Below, piece after piece: positions 12,035 through 21,299 of a stretch of DNA of 64,000 nucleotides. The stretch lies in assembly GCF_907164915.1 (NCBI RefSeq), contig NC_061864.1, positions 17,768,484 through 17,832,483 of the forward strand, read 5' to 3'. Source of the DNA: Impatiens glandulifera (lineage: Eukaryota; Streptophyta; Magnoliopsida; Ericales; Balsaminaceae). Positions within the stretch are counted from its first letter, which is position 1. Each line of letters starts with the position of its first letter. The notes under the pieces were generated by a model. That model was not told the origin of the DNA, did not search any database, and saw nothing but the letters and a program-made list of their open reading frames with translations. The translations under genes were made by a program, and so were the position numbers.

Positions 12035-12476
12035 GGTGCGGTTTGGAAGCCCAACCGTCCCATCATGAATGGGCGGGAATTTTCCCTCCAAAGTGAAAAG
12101 ACGCCAAACTATGGGCGGTAACGTGCGAAAAGGTGGGCGGCAACTTTGAGCGGGAGATTTCCCTCTGAAACCTTGCCCATGTCATGGATGACGCATTATG
12201 TTCTTTGAAGCCGAATGATTGAGCGGTTTCTAAGTCTATCCAGATATTTTGATTGATCAGAGTGTTTAACAGTTTTAAGCAGATTTTATAAGACCGGACA
12301 AGTACTCGGTTATATGTCGAAGGTGTAGACCGGTTACTTAGATAGGAGTTCAAAGAATTTAAGAAGACTTGGTCATTTAAACTGATTATAATGAAATTCA
12401 AGAAATATCAGATTAAGAAAACCGATTATAAGATTCGGTATAGAAATAGGCATACAGAAATAATGAAAGATATAGC

Positions 12477-13181
12477 CTATTCAACGGACATTCTCCAGAG
12501 TCGTTCTCTTGCCGAACCACTGTTGAGGATGTTTGAAGAGGAAGTCGGTGTGCCTGGTCCGAACTCCGGTCGATACCCAAGAATCAGCTTGCTGATATGC
12601 GGTGCATACCCGAGACCCTTCTTGGTCAGCACCATATTCTTTAAGTTTTCCCAGATGACCGATGACCAATTGATGGCCGATTTGCGAAGGATGTTGGTCA
12701 TGATATTGTAGGTATTCCTGGAATACCGTTGATTGGGTGATTGACACAGAATTGACCTGGTCACGATTTCGAGCAAGAGCTGACCGTGACTAGCAAGTTG
12801 GGTTTTTGGCCCAAACTGTTCCACCGGAAGAGGGGTGGCCGACAGGTAAAGTGCGGTTTCAAATCCCGTAAGGTCCTGAACAGCCGGGAAGTCAGAGAAG
12901 CCTTCAGCGGGTAGATCGAAGAGTGAAGAAAATTCCTCCTCGTCGATCCAGAATGTGTGGTCTCTGACAGTCGAGACGATGTACTTCCCCCTGATGCAGG
13001 CGCTTCAAAAGAAGGCTTTGACATCATCTAGAAGGATAGGACCGGCCTCTTCAAGAAACGGTTGAAGACCGGTCTCAACAAGAGAGTCATACATGATTCT
13101 CTTCTTAGCATTACAATCCCTTATGTCCGTGCAAGATTCGAAATCGATGCATAAGAAATTTCTCAGAGTTCTGCTCGGCAT
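12477..13181 (-). pseudogene. Accessory retrotransposon ORF, module 2 (235 codons with one TGA)
   Basis: Starts at ATG 13181-13179 (MPSRTLRNFL) and stays in one frame to the stop at 12477, except for a TGA at codon 59 (13007-13005). The first 60 residues align in pattern with modules 1 and 3: IDFESC, then VETGLQPFLEE, then DDVKAFF. The remainder (including LPAEGFSDFPAVQDLTGFE and IWENLKNMVLTKKGLGYAPH) looks like a globular protein but I do not recognise it. The TATA-like box at 13272-13279 is about 91 bp upstream of the ATG. Replacing CGA by TGA through a C-to-T change would explain the single stop; this is inference. Confidence 0.65.
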
Positions 13182-13271
13182 GATTTTTGGTATTGAGAGA
13201 GATAAACGGGATTCAAGAAGAGAGAGTGATTTTGTACTTTCGGATGTGATGAAATGAGAAGGTGATGGCTC

Positions 13272-13279
13272 CTTATATA
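13272..13279 (-). promoter_or_regulatory. TATA box of module 2
   Basis: TATATAAG on the minus strand, about 91 bp upstream of the module 2 ATG. Confidence 0.5.
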
Positions 13280-13688
13280 GGATCGGTTTTGGAGGGAAAA
13301 TCTAAGCATTGATGGTCAGTTTTGTTTTATTAATGAAAAGAATCTTTCCCTTTTCAAGGCGCATGGGGAAGCAGCAGATTGCAAGGCTCGAGACAAGTAT
13401 TGGTTGGGAAGTAACCAGTTTGGTTGGAAATTAAATGTGCGGGTGGTTGGGGGTTACTTCATTAATTAGGTTTCTCATTAAGTGTACTTAAAACATAACC
13501 GAGATTAATTAGATAGATGCCGAAAATGACAGATACAATGCCGAAAATGGCTTTCAAGAACAATGAAATCAAAGAAGACACAAATAAAACCGAAGGGGAC
13601 ATGGATGAGGCCGAAACGATCAATCTTGAGTTGGACAATAATACATCCGGTGCATGAAGCAAAATGACCGGATGTAGGAATGAGTGAC

Positions 13689-14441
13689 TTAGGGTGCATA
13701 GGGGCTGACGTCATCGTTCTGGCGGTTTCTTCTCCTCCAGGCTCTCTCGAACCGCCTGTAGAATGGGTCGGTTACTTCTTTGGTGAGGACCTGAGTTTGG
13801 TGCAGACCTTCGCCGGGACAGGTTGGCACTCCAAGCTCTACGAGGAGACAGCTTATCTGAGGGACGAAGCCGACTGATTGGATGCCGATCATCCAGATGA
13901 GGATGTCGAAGAGCACCCTGGACTAGTTGACTGGAGTTGCAGTGGTGATGGCCGCCATCATGTTGAAAGTGGAGACATTGTAGGTGTTGGTAACATCCCT
14001 ACCAAAAATGCTCTTCCCGATCACATCGTTGAGGAGCTGGTACTCAGCTCTCAAACATGATTTTGCCCCATGGTCCTCAATCGGTTCATCAGACCGAGAA
14101 AAGGCCACGCAGACTTCGGCTTTGACATCCCCAGGGATGTCAAGATCTGTCAACCCGTGCCTTGGCAGACCATGACACCGAGCAAAGTCCCGTTCAGTGA
14201 AATCGAAGACGATACCGCCCACCTTGGACTGGATGTGGGTGTCAAAATGGGGAGTCCCTCGAAACACCCTTGCATTGTGGAAGAACTCCATAACGGAATC
14301 CGGATAGATGGAGTGCTTAGCACATAGGAAACTCTCAAGGCCGGTTTCTTCCAACGATTTTATCATTTTGTATATATCATACTGCTATGTGGTTGAGCAG
14401 GATCGAAAATCGACTTGAAGGATGTTAGGAAACTGAGACAT
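13689..14441 (-). pseudogene. Accessory retrotransposon ORF, module 1 (251 codons with two TAGs)
   Basis: Starts at ATG 14441-14439 (MSQFPNILQVDF) and keeps one frame to the stop at 13689, broken by TAG at codon 19 and TAG at 13925-13923. The pattern VDF, SLEETGLESFL, DSVMEFFHNARV parallels modules 2 and 3. The middle contains FTERDFARCHGLP and a stretch with RAEYQLLNDVIGKSIFGRD; the tail reads FDILIWMIGIQSVGFVPQIS. A TATA-like box lies 62 bp upstream. It is the module nearest gag/pol. Function is unknown. Confidence 0.65.
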
Positions 14442-14502
14442 TTTTGCCTTAGTGAGAGAGTGTTCTTGTGATTTGTGAGTGTTGTGGTGAATGTTTGCTT
14501 TA

Positions 14503-14510
14503 CTTAAATA
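14503..14510 (-). promoter_or_regulatory. TATA-like box of module 1
   Basis: TATTTAAG on the minus strand, 62 bp upstream of the module 1 ATG. It is weaker than the other two. Confidence 0.35.
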
Positions 14511-14953
14511 CTAGGTTAGGGACTATCCTATTGTCCAGGCAATAAATGAAGTGATGTGTATTAACTGCAGGATAAGAGAGTTTGCATTAAAATAGGCATG
14601 TTTGCAGTCTAGGTGTCGGTCATAGGCCTGGACTGTGAAAGATATCAAAAGATCTTCACGTCTTTTTAGGCGTGACCAGTTTTCTTTGACAAGGCAATAT
14701 TTCAGAATAGATATCTACAAACATTGGTAGTTGTTCCACATCTGTGAAATTCAAATAGTCTAGGATGACCTACTTCCGAACCGGTCAGTCATCAGTTGTT
14801 CATCCCGATGCGGTTAGTTGGTGTTTCCACCAAGTAGCCGGTCGGTTTACTCTATCTGATGAACTGGGCGGTTCTTCCATAGGTAACTCGAAGATTCAAA
14901 AGTCAACAGCTTAAGAAGAGCTACCTGTTTTATCTATCTGAACCGATTTCCCT
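14511..14953. other. Retrotransposon internal sequence without a gene
   Basis: Lies between the RNase H remnant and module 1. It contains several CCGGT motifs like the LTR, but no frame or element that I can support. Confidence 0.6.
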
Positions 14954-15579
14954 TTAAGCATCCTTAGGAAGGATCTGATTTATGTCGGTTAGGCCGAGAG
15001 TAAGACTGAATTGAGAGAACTTAGCTTCCTGTAGAGGCTTTGTGAAGATATCGGCTACTTGTTGATCAGTAGGTACGTATTCCAGCCGGATATGCTTCAG
15101 CGTGACATGCTCCCGGATAAAGTGATGCCTTATGTCGATGTGCTTGGTTCTGGAGTGAAGAACTGGATTGTAGGTGATCGTTATGGCACTTGTGTTATCA
15201 CAGAAGATCGGGGATTCTTCGGCTACGACACCGAAGTCCTTCAGTTGCTGTTGGATCCATAGGAGTTGAGAGCAGCAACTTCCGGCCGCCAGATATTCAG
15301 CTTCTGCAGTGGATTGGACCGAAGTGTCAGCTTCCTGTTGTGGAACAGCTTGATCCGGCTGGGTTTCAATATTACCCATTTGGTCATGGACAAACCACCT
15401 GAAAACCGGAGTCTCATCTTCACTTTTGAATTGTCACCGAAGGTGATTAGAGCACTGGTTGCTGATTTGATGTCGGTTAGCAAATTACTATTTCCGGTCA
15501 TGTGTCTGGAGCAACCGCTGTCCAAGAACCATTCGGAGTTTCCTAGCCGCTTCTTTGGGTCCTGTTCCTCATTTGCCAT
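14954..15579 (-). pseudogene. Copia pol remnant: protease start joined to RNase H end
   Basis: Two overlapping minus-strand frames. The first (15579 down) carries the Copia protease region with WFLDSGCSRHMTG and FGDNSK. It then loses coding sense near 15380-15450, where the second frame (15379-14954) continues with the C-terminal RNase H: STAEAEYLAAGS, FCDNTSAI, RTKHIDIRHHFIRE, DIFTKPL. Everything that should lie between (rest of protease, integrase, most of reverse transcriptase) is missing, so the element cannot copy or integrate itself. The protease frame is offset from gag: a frameshift near 15720-15760 separates them. Confidence 0.9.
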
Positions 15580-15706
15580 GAGACATGTGAGATCATCGTC
15601 ACTGTCACTGTGAGCCCATAGACTTCCTCCATCGTCGGCTATCAGTGCTTTTGGTACCTCACTCCCTTCGATTTGTTGATAGTTATTCCGGTTATTACTA
15701 CTCCCT

Positions 15707-16651
15707 TCACCGATTCGTTGGTAGTTGTTCCGGTTGTTTTGGTAGTCCGGTTTCTGGGTATCTCCTTGGTTTCCTGCATTCCCACTTAAAATGTCCCAAA
15801 CAGTTACAGTTATAGCATCTTACATTGGATTTGTCACCATAGTAGTTGTTCGTAGGTTGGCTTCTATTCATGAACCTCCCAAACTTCTGTGCAAGCATTG
15901 CCATGGCATCTTCAGTGAACTGTTCGGCAGTTCTGATAGGTGCAGGTGCAGGGATCGGTGCCGGTGTAGGTGCAGGTGCAGGAGCAGGTGCAGCCGGTTC
16001 CGTAGATGTGATCAATGCTCTGGTTGATGTTGAGGCCGAGACTTCCTCTTCAGTTCTAGATCTCATCTCGAACTCATATGCCTTAAGATCTTCGAATACG
16101 TCGTATAATTTCATCTTACGTAGGCTCTTTGATTCCCTCATGACCATTGTTTTTATGTCCCAAGCACTTGGAAGAGATCTCAAAACCTTCATGATGACCT
16201 CTTTGTTGTCATACTTCTTGCCCAGATTTGCTAATTCATCTAACACACCAGTGAACCGGTCACTGTATTCCTTCATAGTTTCTCCTGATTTCATTTTGAT
16301 GCTTTCAAACCTCTGTGTGGCTACCATTATTTTGTTCTCCTTTGTTCTTTCATTTCCTTCAAAGATCTGGATGACCGTGTTCCATGTCTTCTTTGCGGTT
16401 TTACAGTCTCTGATCTTGTAGTACGTGTTTCTGTCTACACTGTTGGAGATCCGGTTTCTTGCATGATTATCCAGGTTGTTTCTTCTCCTATCTTCAGCCG
16501 TCCATTCCTTTCTTTCTTTATCAATGATTATCGGTCCTTCAGTTAGAATGGACTCCATTTCATCATCCAAGGTGACTAGGTGTAGGTGCATGCGTGCCTT
16601 CCAGTTGGCAAAGTCATCACCTTCTAGCATTGGAGGCCTATCTTGATACAT
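15707..16651 (-). CDS. Copia gag polyprotein (nucleocapsid), 314 aa
   Basis: Begins MYQDRPPMLEGDDFANWKAR, the usual start of plant Copia gag proteins (UBN2/DUF4219 region), only 26 bases inside the primer-binding site. The central part holds the UBN2-type stretch (KTAKKTWNTVIQIFEG, RFESIKMKSGETMKEYSDRF, VLRSLPSAWDIK). An Ala-Pro-rich linker is followed by a CCHC knuckle CYNCNCLGHFKWEC (CX2CX4HX4C), which binds RNA during packaging. The frame ends at 15707 after a probable frameshift: the continuation toward protease (NNRNNYQRIGEGSSNN, then ALIADDGG) is in another frame. The main body looks intact, so this is the best-preserved gene of the element. Confidence 0.9.
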   Translation of the reverse strand: MYQDRPPMLEGDDFANWKARMHLHLVTLDDEMESILTEGPIIIDKERKEWTAEDRRRNNLDNHARNRISNSVDRNTYYKIRDCKTAKKTWNTVIQIFEGNERTKENKIMVATQRFESIKMKSGETMKEYSDRFTGVLDELANLGKKYDNKEVIMKVLRSLPSAWDIKTMVMRESKSLRKMKLYDVFEDLKAYEFEMRSRTEEEVSASTSTRALITSTEPAAPAPAPAPTPAPIPAPAPIRTAEQFTEDAMAMLAQKFGRFMNRSQPTNNYYGDKSNVRCYNCNCLGHFKWECRKPRRYPETGLPKQPEQLPTNR

Positions 16652-16676
16652 GCTTGCTTGAGTATTGAAACTAACT

Positions 16677-16688
16677 GCTCTGATACCA
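16677..16688 (-). other. Primer-binding site, initiator tRNA-Met type
   Basis: On the minus strand TGGTATCAGAGC, complementary to the 3' end of plant initiator tRNA-Met, two bases inside LTR2. This fixes LTR2 as the 5' LTR used for minus-strand priming. Confidence 0.93.
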
Positions 16689-16690
16689 AT

Positions 16691-17946
16691 TGTTAGGATC
16701 TAGATCGCCGCTGGTGGACCAGGGGTTGGACCGGTTAGCGGTTCTTACTCGTACGGTGGTAGTTAATCCGGTTAGAGATTAATACCGGGGTTTCAATACT
16801 ACACAACCTGTCACAAACCCTTGAACTAGGTTCAAGCGCGGAAGAGGTTTGCTTTCAGGTTGAAGCGGCACGCTTATATGATAGGCACGGTCGGTTTCGG
16901 ATGATGGAGATTTGGGAATGGTGGGTCGGTTTCGGTAATCTGGATATTCGGTATGATTAGTATAAAGTCGGTTTGGTTAAGTCAGTCGGTTATGTAATGA
17001 GGCCGGCAGAAAGTAAATAACACAACAGATTTTATGGATGTTCGGAGATAAAACTCCTACGTCACCCCTTCCTCTCGAAACCGCGAGAAGGATATTCACT
17101 AAGGAATACAAATACAGGCCGATCGAGACTTATTTCCTGCTCGATAATACTCTTATAGTTTACACCGAAATTGTAAGACACACTCTAACTTTCAACACTT
17201 AGGCTTTCTAGAACAGCACACTCTTATCACTTATAGTAAATGCTCGTTATCTCAATGTATGTCCCGCTTAAGTCCCCCGCATTTACTCTTCTGCAACTGC
17301 CTCCTTTTATAGGTGAAATATGCCAACGGTCATATTTCATTGCCTTGAATCTGATTGGCTGATCAGAGGCGCAGTGATTCAGTGTCTCAGAGGTTCAGAC
17401 ATGCGGTCGTTTCCTCAGACTTGACGGTCAATCCTCAGACCTGGTGATCTGTTCTTCCGGTGTGTAAGACAGACCTGCCGGGTTTATCTTTTACTTGATG
17501 TAGGCACTGTCTGTTGGACAGTTGTCTGTACTTGGAAGATTTTCTTTCTGCTTCATCCCGAAGTAGAATGATCCGGTAGTACTGTCTTCTGCAGCCTACA
17601 GTCTTTCCTCAGACTTGCATGGATATGGAAGTATTCAGTCTGTTCCTTTGGTATCGTTCTCAACAGATACCCGAAGTGTCTTCTTGTACTGGCCGGTCAT
17701 TTGACTTGGCCGAATGTCTTTCTGTATGATGTAACCGGACTTCTTTCGGTTATTTCTCTCTTATGGATGATCGGCTATTTGATGAATCTGGTTTTAAGCT
17801 TTGGCCGGTCACGTTTCGAATACTCTTGATCGGTCTGGTAGCTTGACCGGTTAGGTTTCTTCAGTTCATCTGGTCCGGTTCCTTGTTCCTGCATGGGAAG
17901 TTTATTTAAGTTAAGTTTATTCGAACCGGTCTGAATTTATCTAACA
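16691..17946 (-). repeat. LTR2 (innermost 5' LTR), 1,256 bp
   Basis: Same ends and length as LTR1, with only scattered substitutions. The TATA box on the minus strand is at 17304-17311. Confidence 0.95.
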
Positions 17947-18111
17947 ATTTCTCCCTTTTTGATTATTTTATTTAAAATTATCAAAACTATGTAAGTTTGC
18001 AACCGTAGGCCGGTTGTTTTGTTTGTCCGGTTTTTGAAAAAGACTTAGAGAGTTTTTCGAAAAATTTTGAGAGAGAAGTTTTGGAAGAGTCTTTATCTTT
18101 TATCTAACAAT
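17947..18111. repeat. 163-bp spacer plus AT, between LTR2 and LTR3
   Basis: Nearly identical to 8874-9036 and carries a polypurine tract next to LTR2. It ends TATCTAACA then AT, directly joined to the next LTR; no primer-binding site is present at this junction. Confidence 0.93.
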
Positions 18112-19367
18112 TGTTAGGATCTAGATCGCCGCTGGTGGACCGGGGGTTGGACCGGTTAGCGGTTCTTACTCGTAGGGTGGTAGTTAATCCGGTTAGAGAT
18201 TAATACCGGGGTTTCAATACTACACAACCTGTCACAAACCCTTGAACTAGGTTCAAGCGCGGAAGAGGTTTGCTTTCAGGTTGAAGCGGCACGCTTATAT
18301 GATAGACACGGTCGGTTTCAGATGATGGAGATTTGGGAATGGTGGGTCGGTTTCGGTAATCTGGATATTCGGTATGATTAGTATAAAGTCGGTTTGGTTA
18401 AGTCAGTCGGTTATGTAATGTGGCCGGTAGAAAGTAAATAACACAACAGATTTTATGGATGTTCGGAGATAAAACTCCTACGTCACCCCTTCCTCTCGAA
18501 ACCGCGAGAAGGATATTCACTAAGGAATACAAATACAGGCCGATCGAGACTTATTTCCTGCTCGATAATACTCTTACAGTTTACACCGAAATTGTAAGAC
18601 ACACTCTAACTTTTAACACTTAGGCTTTCTAGAACAGCACACTCTTATCACTTATAGTAAATGCTCGTTATCTCAATGTATGTCCCGCTTAAGTCCCCCG
18701 CATTTACTCTTCTGCAACTGCCTCCTTTTATAGGTGAAATATGCCAACGGTCATATTTCATTGCCTTGAATCTGATTGGCTGATCAGAGGCGCAGTGATT
18801 CAGTGTCTCAGAGGTTCAGACCTGCGGTCGTTTCCTCAGACCTGACGGTCAATCCTCAGACCTGGTGGTCTGTTCTTCCGGTGTGTAAGACAGACCTGCC
18901 GGGTTTGTCTTTTACTTGATGTAGGCACTGTCTGTTGGACAGTTGTCTGTACTTGGAAGATTTTCTTTCTGCTTCATCCCGAAGTAGAATGATCCGGTAG
19001 TACTGTCTTCTGCAGCCTACAGTCTTTCCTCAGACTTGCATGAATATGGAAGTATTCAGTCTGTTCCTTTGGTATCGTTCTTAACAGATACCCGAAGTGT
19101 CTTCTTGTACTGGCCGGTCATTTGACTTGGCCGAATGTCTTTCTGTATGATGTAACCGGACTTCTTTCGGTTATTTCTCTCTTATGGATGATCGGCTATT
19201 TGATGAATCTGGTTTTAAGCTTTGGCCGGTCACGTTTCGAATACTCTTGATCGGTCTGGTAGCTTGACCGGTTAGGTTTCTTCAGTTCATCTGGTCCGGT
19301 TCCTTGTTCCTGCATGAGAAGTTTATTTAAGTTAAGTTTATTCGAACCGGTCTGAATTTATCTAACA
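18112..19367 (-). repeat. LTR3, 1,256 bp
   Basis: Third nearly identical LTR, starting TGTTAGGATC and ending TATCTAACA. Confidence 0.95.
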
Positions 19368-19532
19368 ATTTCTCCCTTTTTGATTATTTTATTTAAAATT
19401 ATCAAAACTATGTAAGTTTGCAACCGTAGGCCGGTTGTTTTGTTTGTCCGGTTTTTTAAAAAGACTTAGAGAGTTTTTCGAAAAATTTTGAGGGAGAAGT
19501 TTTGGAAGAGTCTTTATCTTTTATCTAACAAT
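19368..19532. repeat. 163-bp spacer plus AT, between LTR3 and LTR4
   Basis: Second inter-LTR spacer, nearly identical to the first, again with a polypurine tract beside LTR3. Confidence 0.93.
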
Positions 19533-20768
19533 TGTTAGGATCTAGATCGCCGCTGGTGGACCGGGGGTTGGACCGGTTAGCGGTTCTTACTCGTAGGGTG
19601 GTAGTTAATCCGGTTAGAGATTAATACCGGGGTTTCAATACTACACAACCTGTCACAAACCCTTGAACTAGGTTCAAGCGCGGAAGAGGTTTGCTTTCAG
19701 GTTGAAGCGGCACGCTTATATGATAGGCACGGTCGGTTTCAGATGATGGAGATTTGGGAATGGTGGGTCGGTTTCGGTAATCTGGATATTCGGTATGATT
19801 AGTATAAAGTCGGTTTGGTTAAGTCAGTCGGTTATGTAATGAGGCCGGCAGAAAGTAAATAACACAACAGATTTTATGGATGTTCGGAGATAAAACTCCT
19901 ACGTCACCCCTTCCTCTCGAAACCGCGAGAAGGATATTCACTAAGGAATACAAATACAGGCCGATCGAGACTTATTTCCTGCTCGATAATACTCTTACAG
20001 TTTACACCGAAATTGTAAGACACACTCTAACTTTCAACACTTAGGCTTTCTAGAACAGCACACTCTTATCACTTATAGTAAATGCTCGTTATCTCAATGT
20101 ATGTCCCGCTTAAGTCCCCCGCATTTACTCTTCTGCAACTGCCTCCTTTTATAGGTGAAATATGCCAACGGTCATATTTCATTGCCTTGAATCTGATTGG
20201 CTGATCAGAGGCACAGTGATTCAGTGTCTCAGAGGTTCAGACCTGCGGTCGTTTCCTCAGACCTGGTGATCTGTTCTTCCGGTGTGTAAGACAGACCTGC
20301 CGGGTTTGTCTTTTACTTGATGTAAGCACTGTCTGTTGGACAGTTGTCTGTACTTGGAAGATTTTCTTTCTACTTCATCTCGAAGTAGAATGATCCGGTA
20401 GTACTGTCTTCTGCAGCCTACAGTCTTTCCTCAGACTTGCATGGATATGGAAGTATTCAGTCTGTTCCTTTGGTATCGTTCTCAACAGATACCCGAAGTG
20501 TCTTCTTGTACTGGCCGGTCATTTGACTTGGCCGAATGTCTTTCTGTATGATGTAACCGGACTTCTTTCGGTTATTTCTCTCTTATGGATGATCGGCTAT
20601 TTGATGAATCTTGTTTTAAGCTTTGGCCGGTCACGTTTCGAATACTCTTGATCGGTCTGGTAGCTTGACCGGTTAGGTTTCTTCAGTTCATCTGGTCCGG
20701 TTCCTTGTTCCTGCATGGGAAGTTTATTTAAGTTAAGTTTATTCGAACCGGTCTGAATTTATCTAACA
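19533..20768 (-). repeat. LTR4 (outermost 5' LTR), 1,236 bp
   Basis: Same ends as the others but 20 bp shorter: one unit between two 'cctcagacctg' direct repeats is missing near 20260. It is flanked on the right by the AATGA target duplication. Confidence 0.95.
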
Positions 20769-20850
20769 AATGATAATAGAGTTTGTCGGGGAGTTAATCA
20801 TTCTTCTCGGGTATTTACGAGCTCGATAACTTATTTAATACCGTTAATTT
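20769..20850 (+). mobile_element. 3' tail of the interrupted LINE
   Basis: After the target duplication the text 'gagtttgtcggggagttaat' and 'attcttctcgggtatttacg' parallels the reverse complement of about 23150-23235 in the inverted LINE copy. This shows that the LINE continued here before the retrotransposon inserted. The end is uncertain. Confidence 0.7.
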
Positions 20851-21299
20851 TTTTTAATATTTTTCTATGTCATACTTTATTACTATGCTTAAATGATTTT
20901 TTTCATTTTTAATATACATGTATATTTTTCAAAAATAAAAAATAATTAATACTTAATATATTTAAATATTTAAAATTATATATTAATAAAAATTAATATA
21001 TTCAAGGGGATAAATATTGTACTCATTTTATTTCAAATTAATTTTTGAAAAATCAAGAGGATTAACATAAATAATTTAGGTAAATGTTGTATCCATTTTA
21101 TTTTAAATAAATTATTTATTAATTCAAAAATATAAAAAAAACATTTGACAAAATAAATGTCATATTTATTTATAATATTTTGTACATTTTAAAAGATTTA
21201 AATACAAAGCCAAAAGGTAAAGAAAAAATTTATTTCAAATAAACCCTTAAGGTTTTAAAAAAAACTATAATTAGGTGTAACCGAAATTTAAAAGGATCA
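20851..21299. other. AT-rich spacer
   Basis: No gene or recognised element. Confidence 0.6.

Larger units (their letters stand above)
7618..20768 (-). mobile_element. Copia-type LTR retrotransposon with four LTRs, non-autonomous
   Basis: A 13,151-bp element in one AATGA target duplication, transcribed right to left. On the minus strand the order is: LTR4, 163-bp spacer, LTR3, spacer, LTR2, primer-binding site (tRNA-Met type), gag, protease fragment joined to an RNase H fragment, three accessory ORF modules, polypurine tract 2, 163-bp spacer, polypurine tract 1, LTR1. All LTRs begin TG and end CA on either strand and are nearly identical by eye, suggesting recent insertion. Integrase and most of reverse transcriptase are missing, so it must have been mobilised in trans. 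The gag type (UBN2 plus CCHC) and the RNase H motif assign it to Copia. Confidence 0.93.

Noticed and set aside
12391..12711. 106-codon plus-strand frame
   Set aside because: Opposite the in-frame module 2 sequence, which has the better N-terminal pattern match.
16691..20768. Tandem 1.42-kb units read as a satellite array
   Set aside because: Unit boundaries are LTR termini (TG...CA), a primer-binding site abuts LTR2 and a target duplication brackets the whole, so a retrotransposon origin explains them better.
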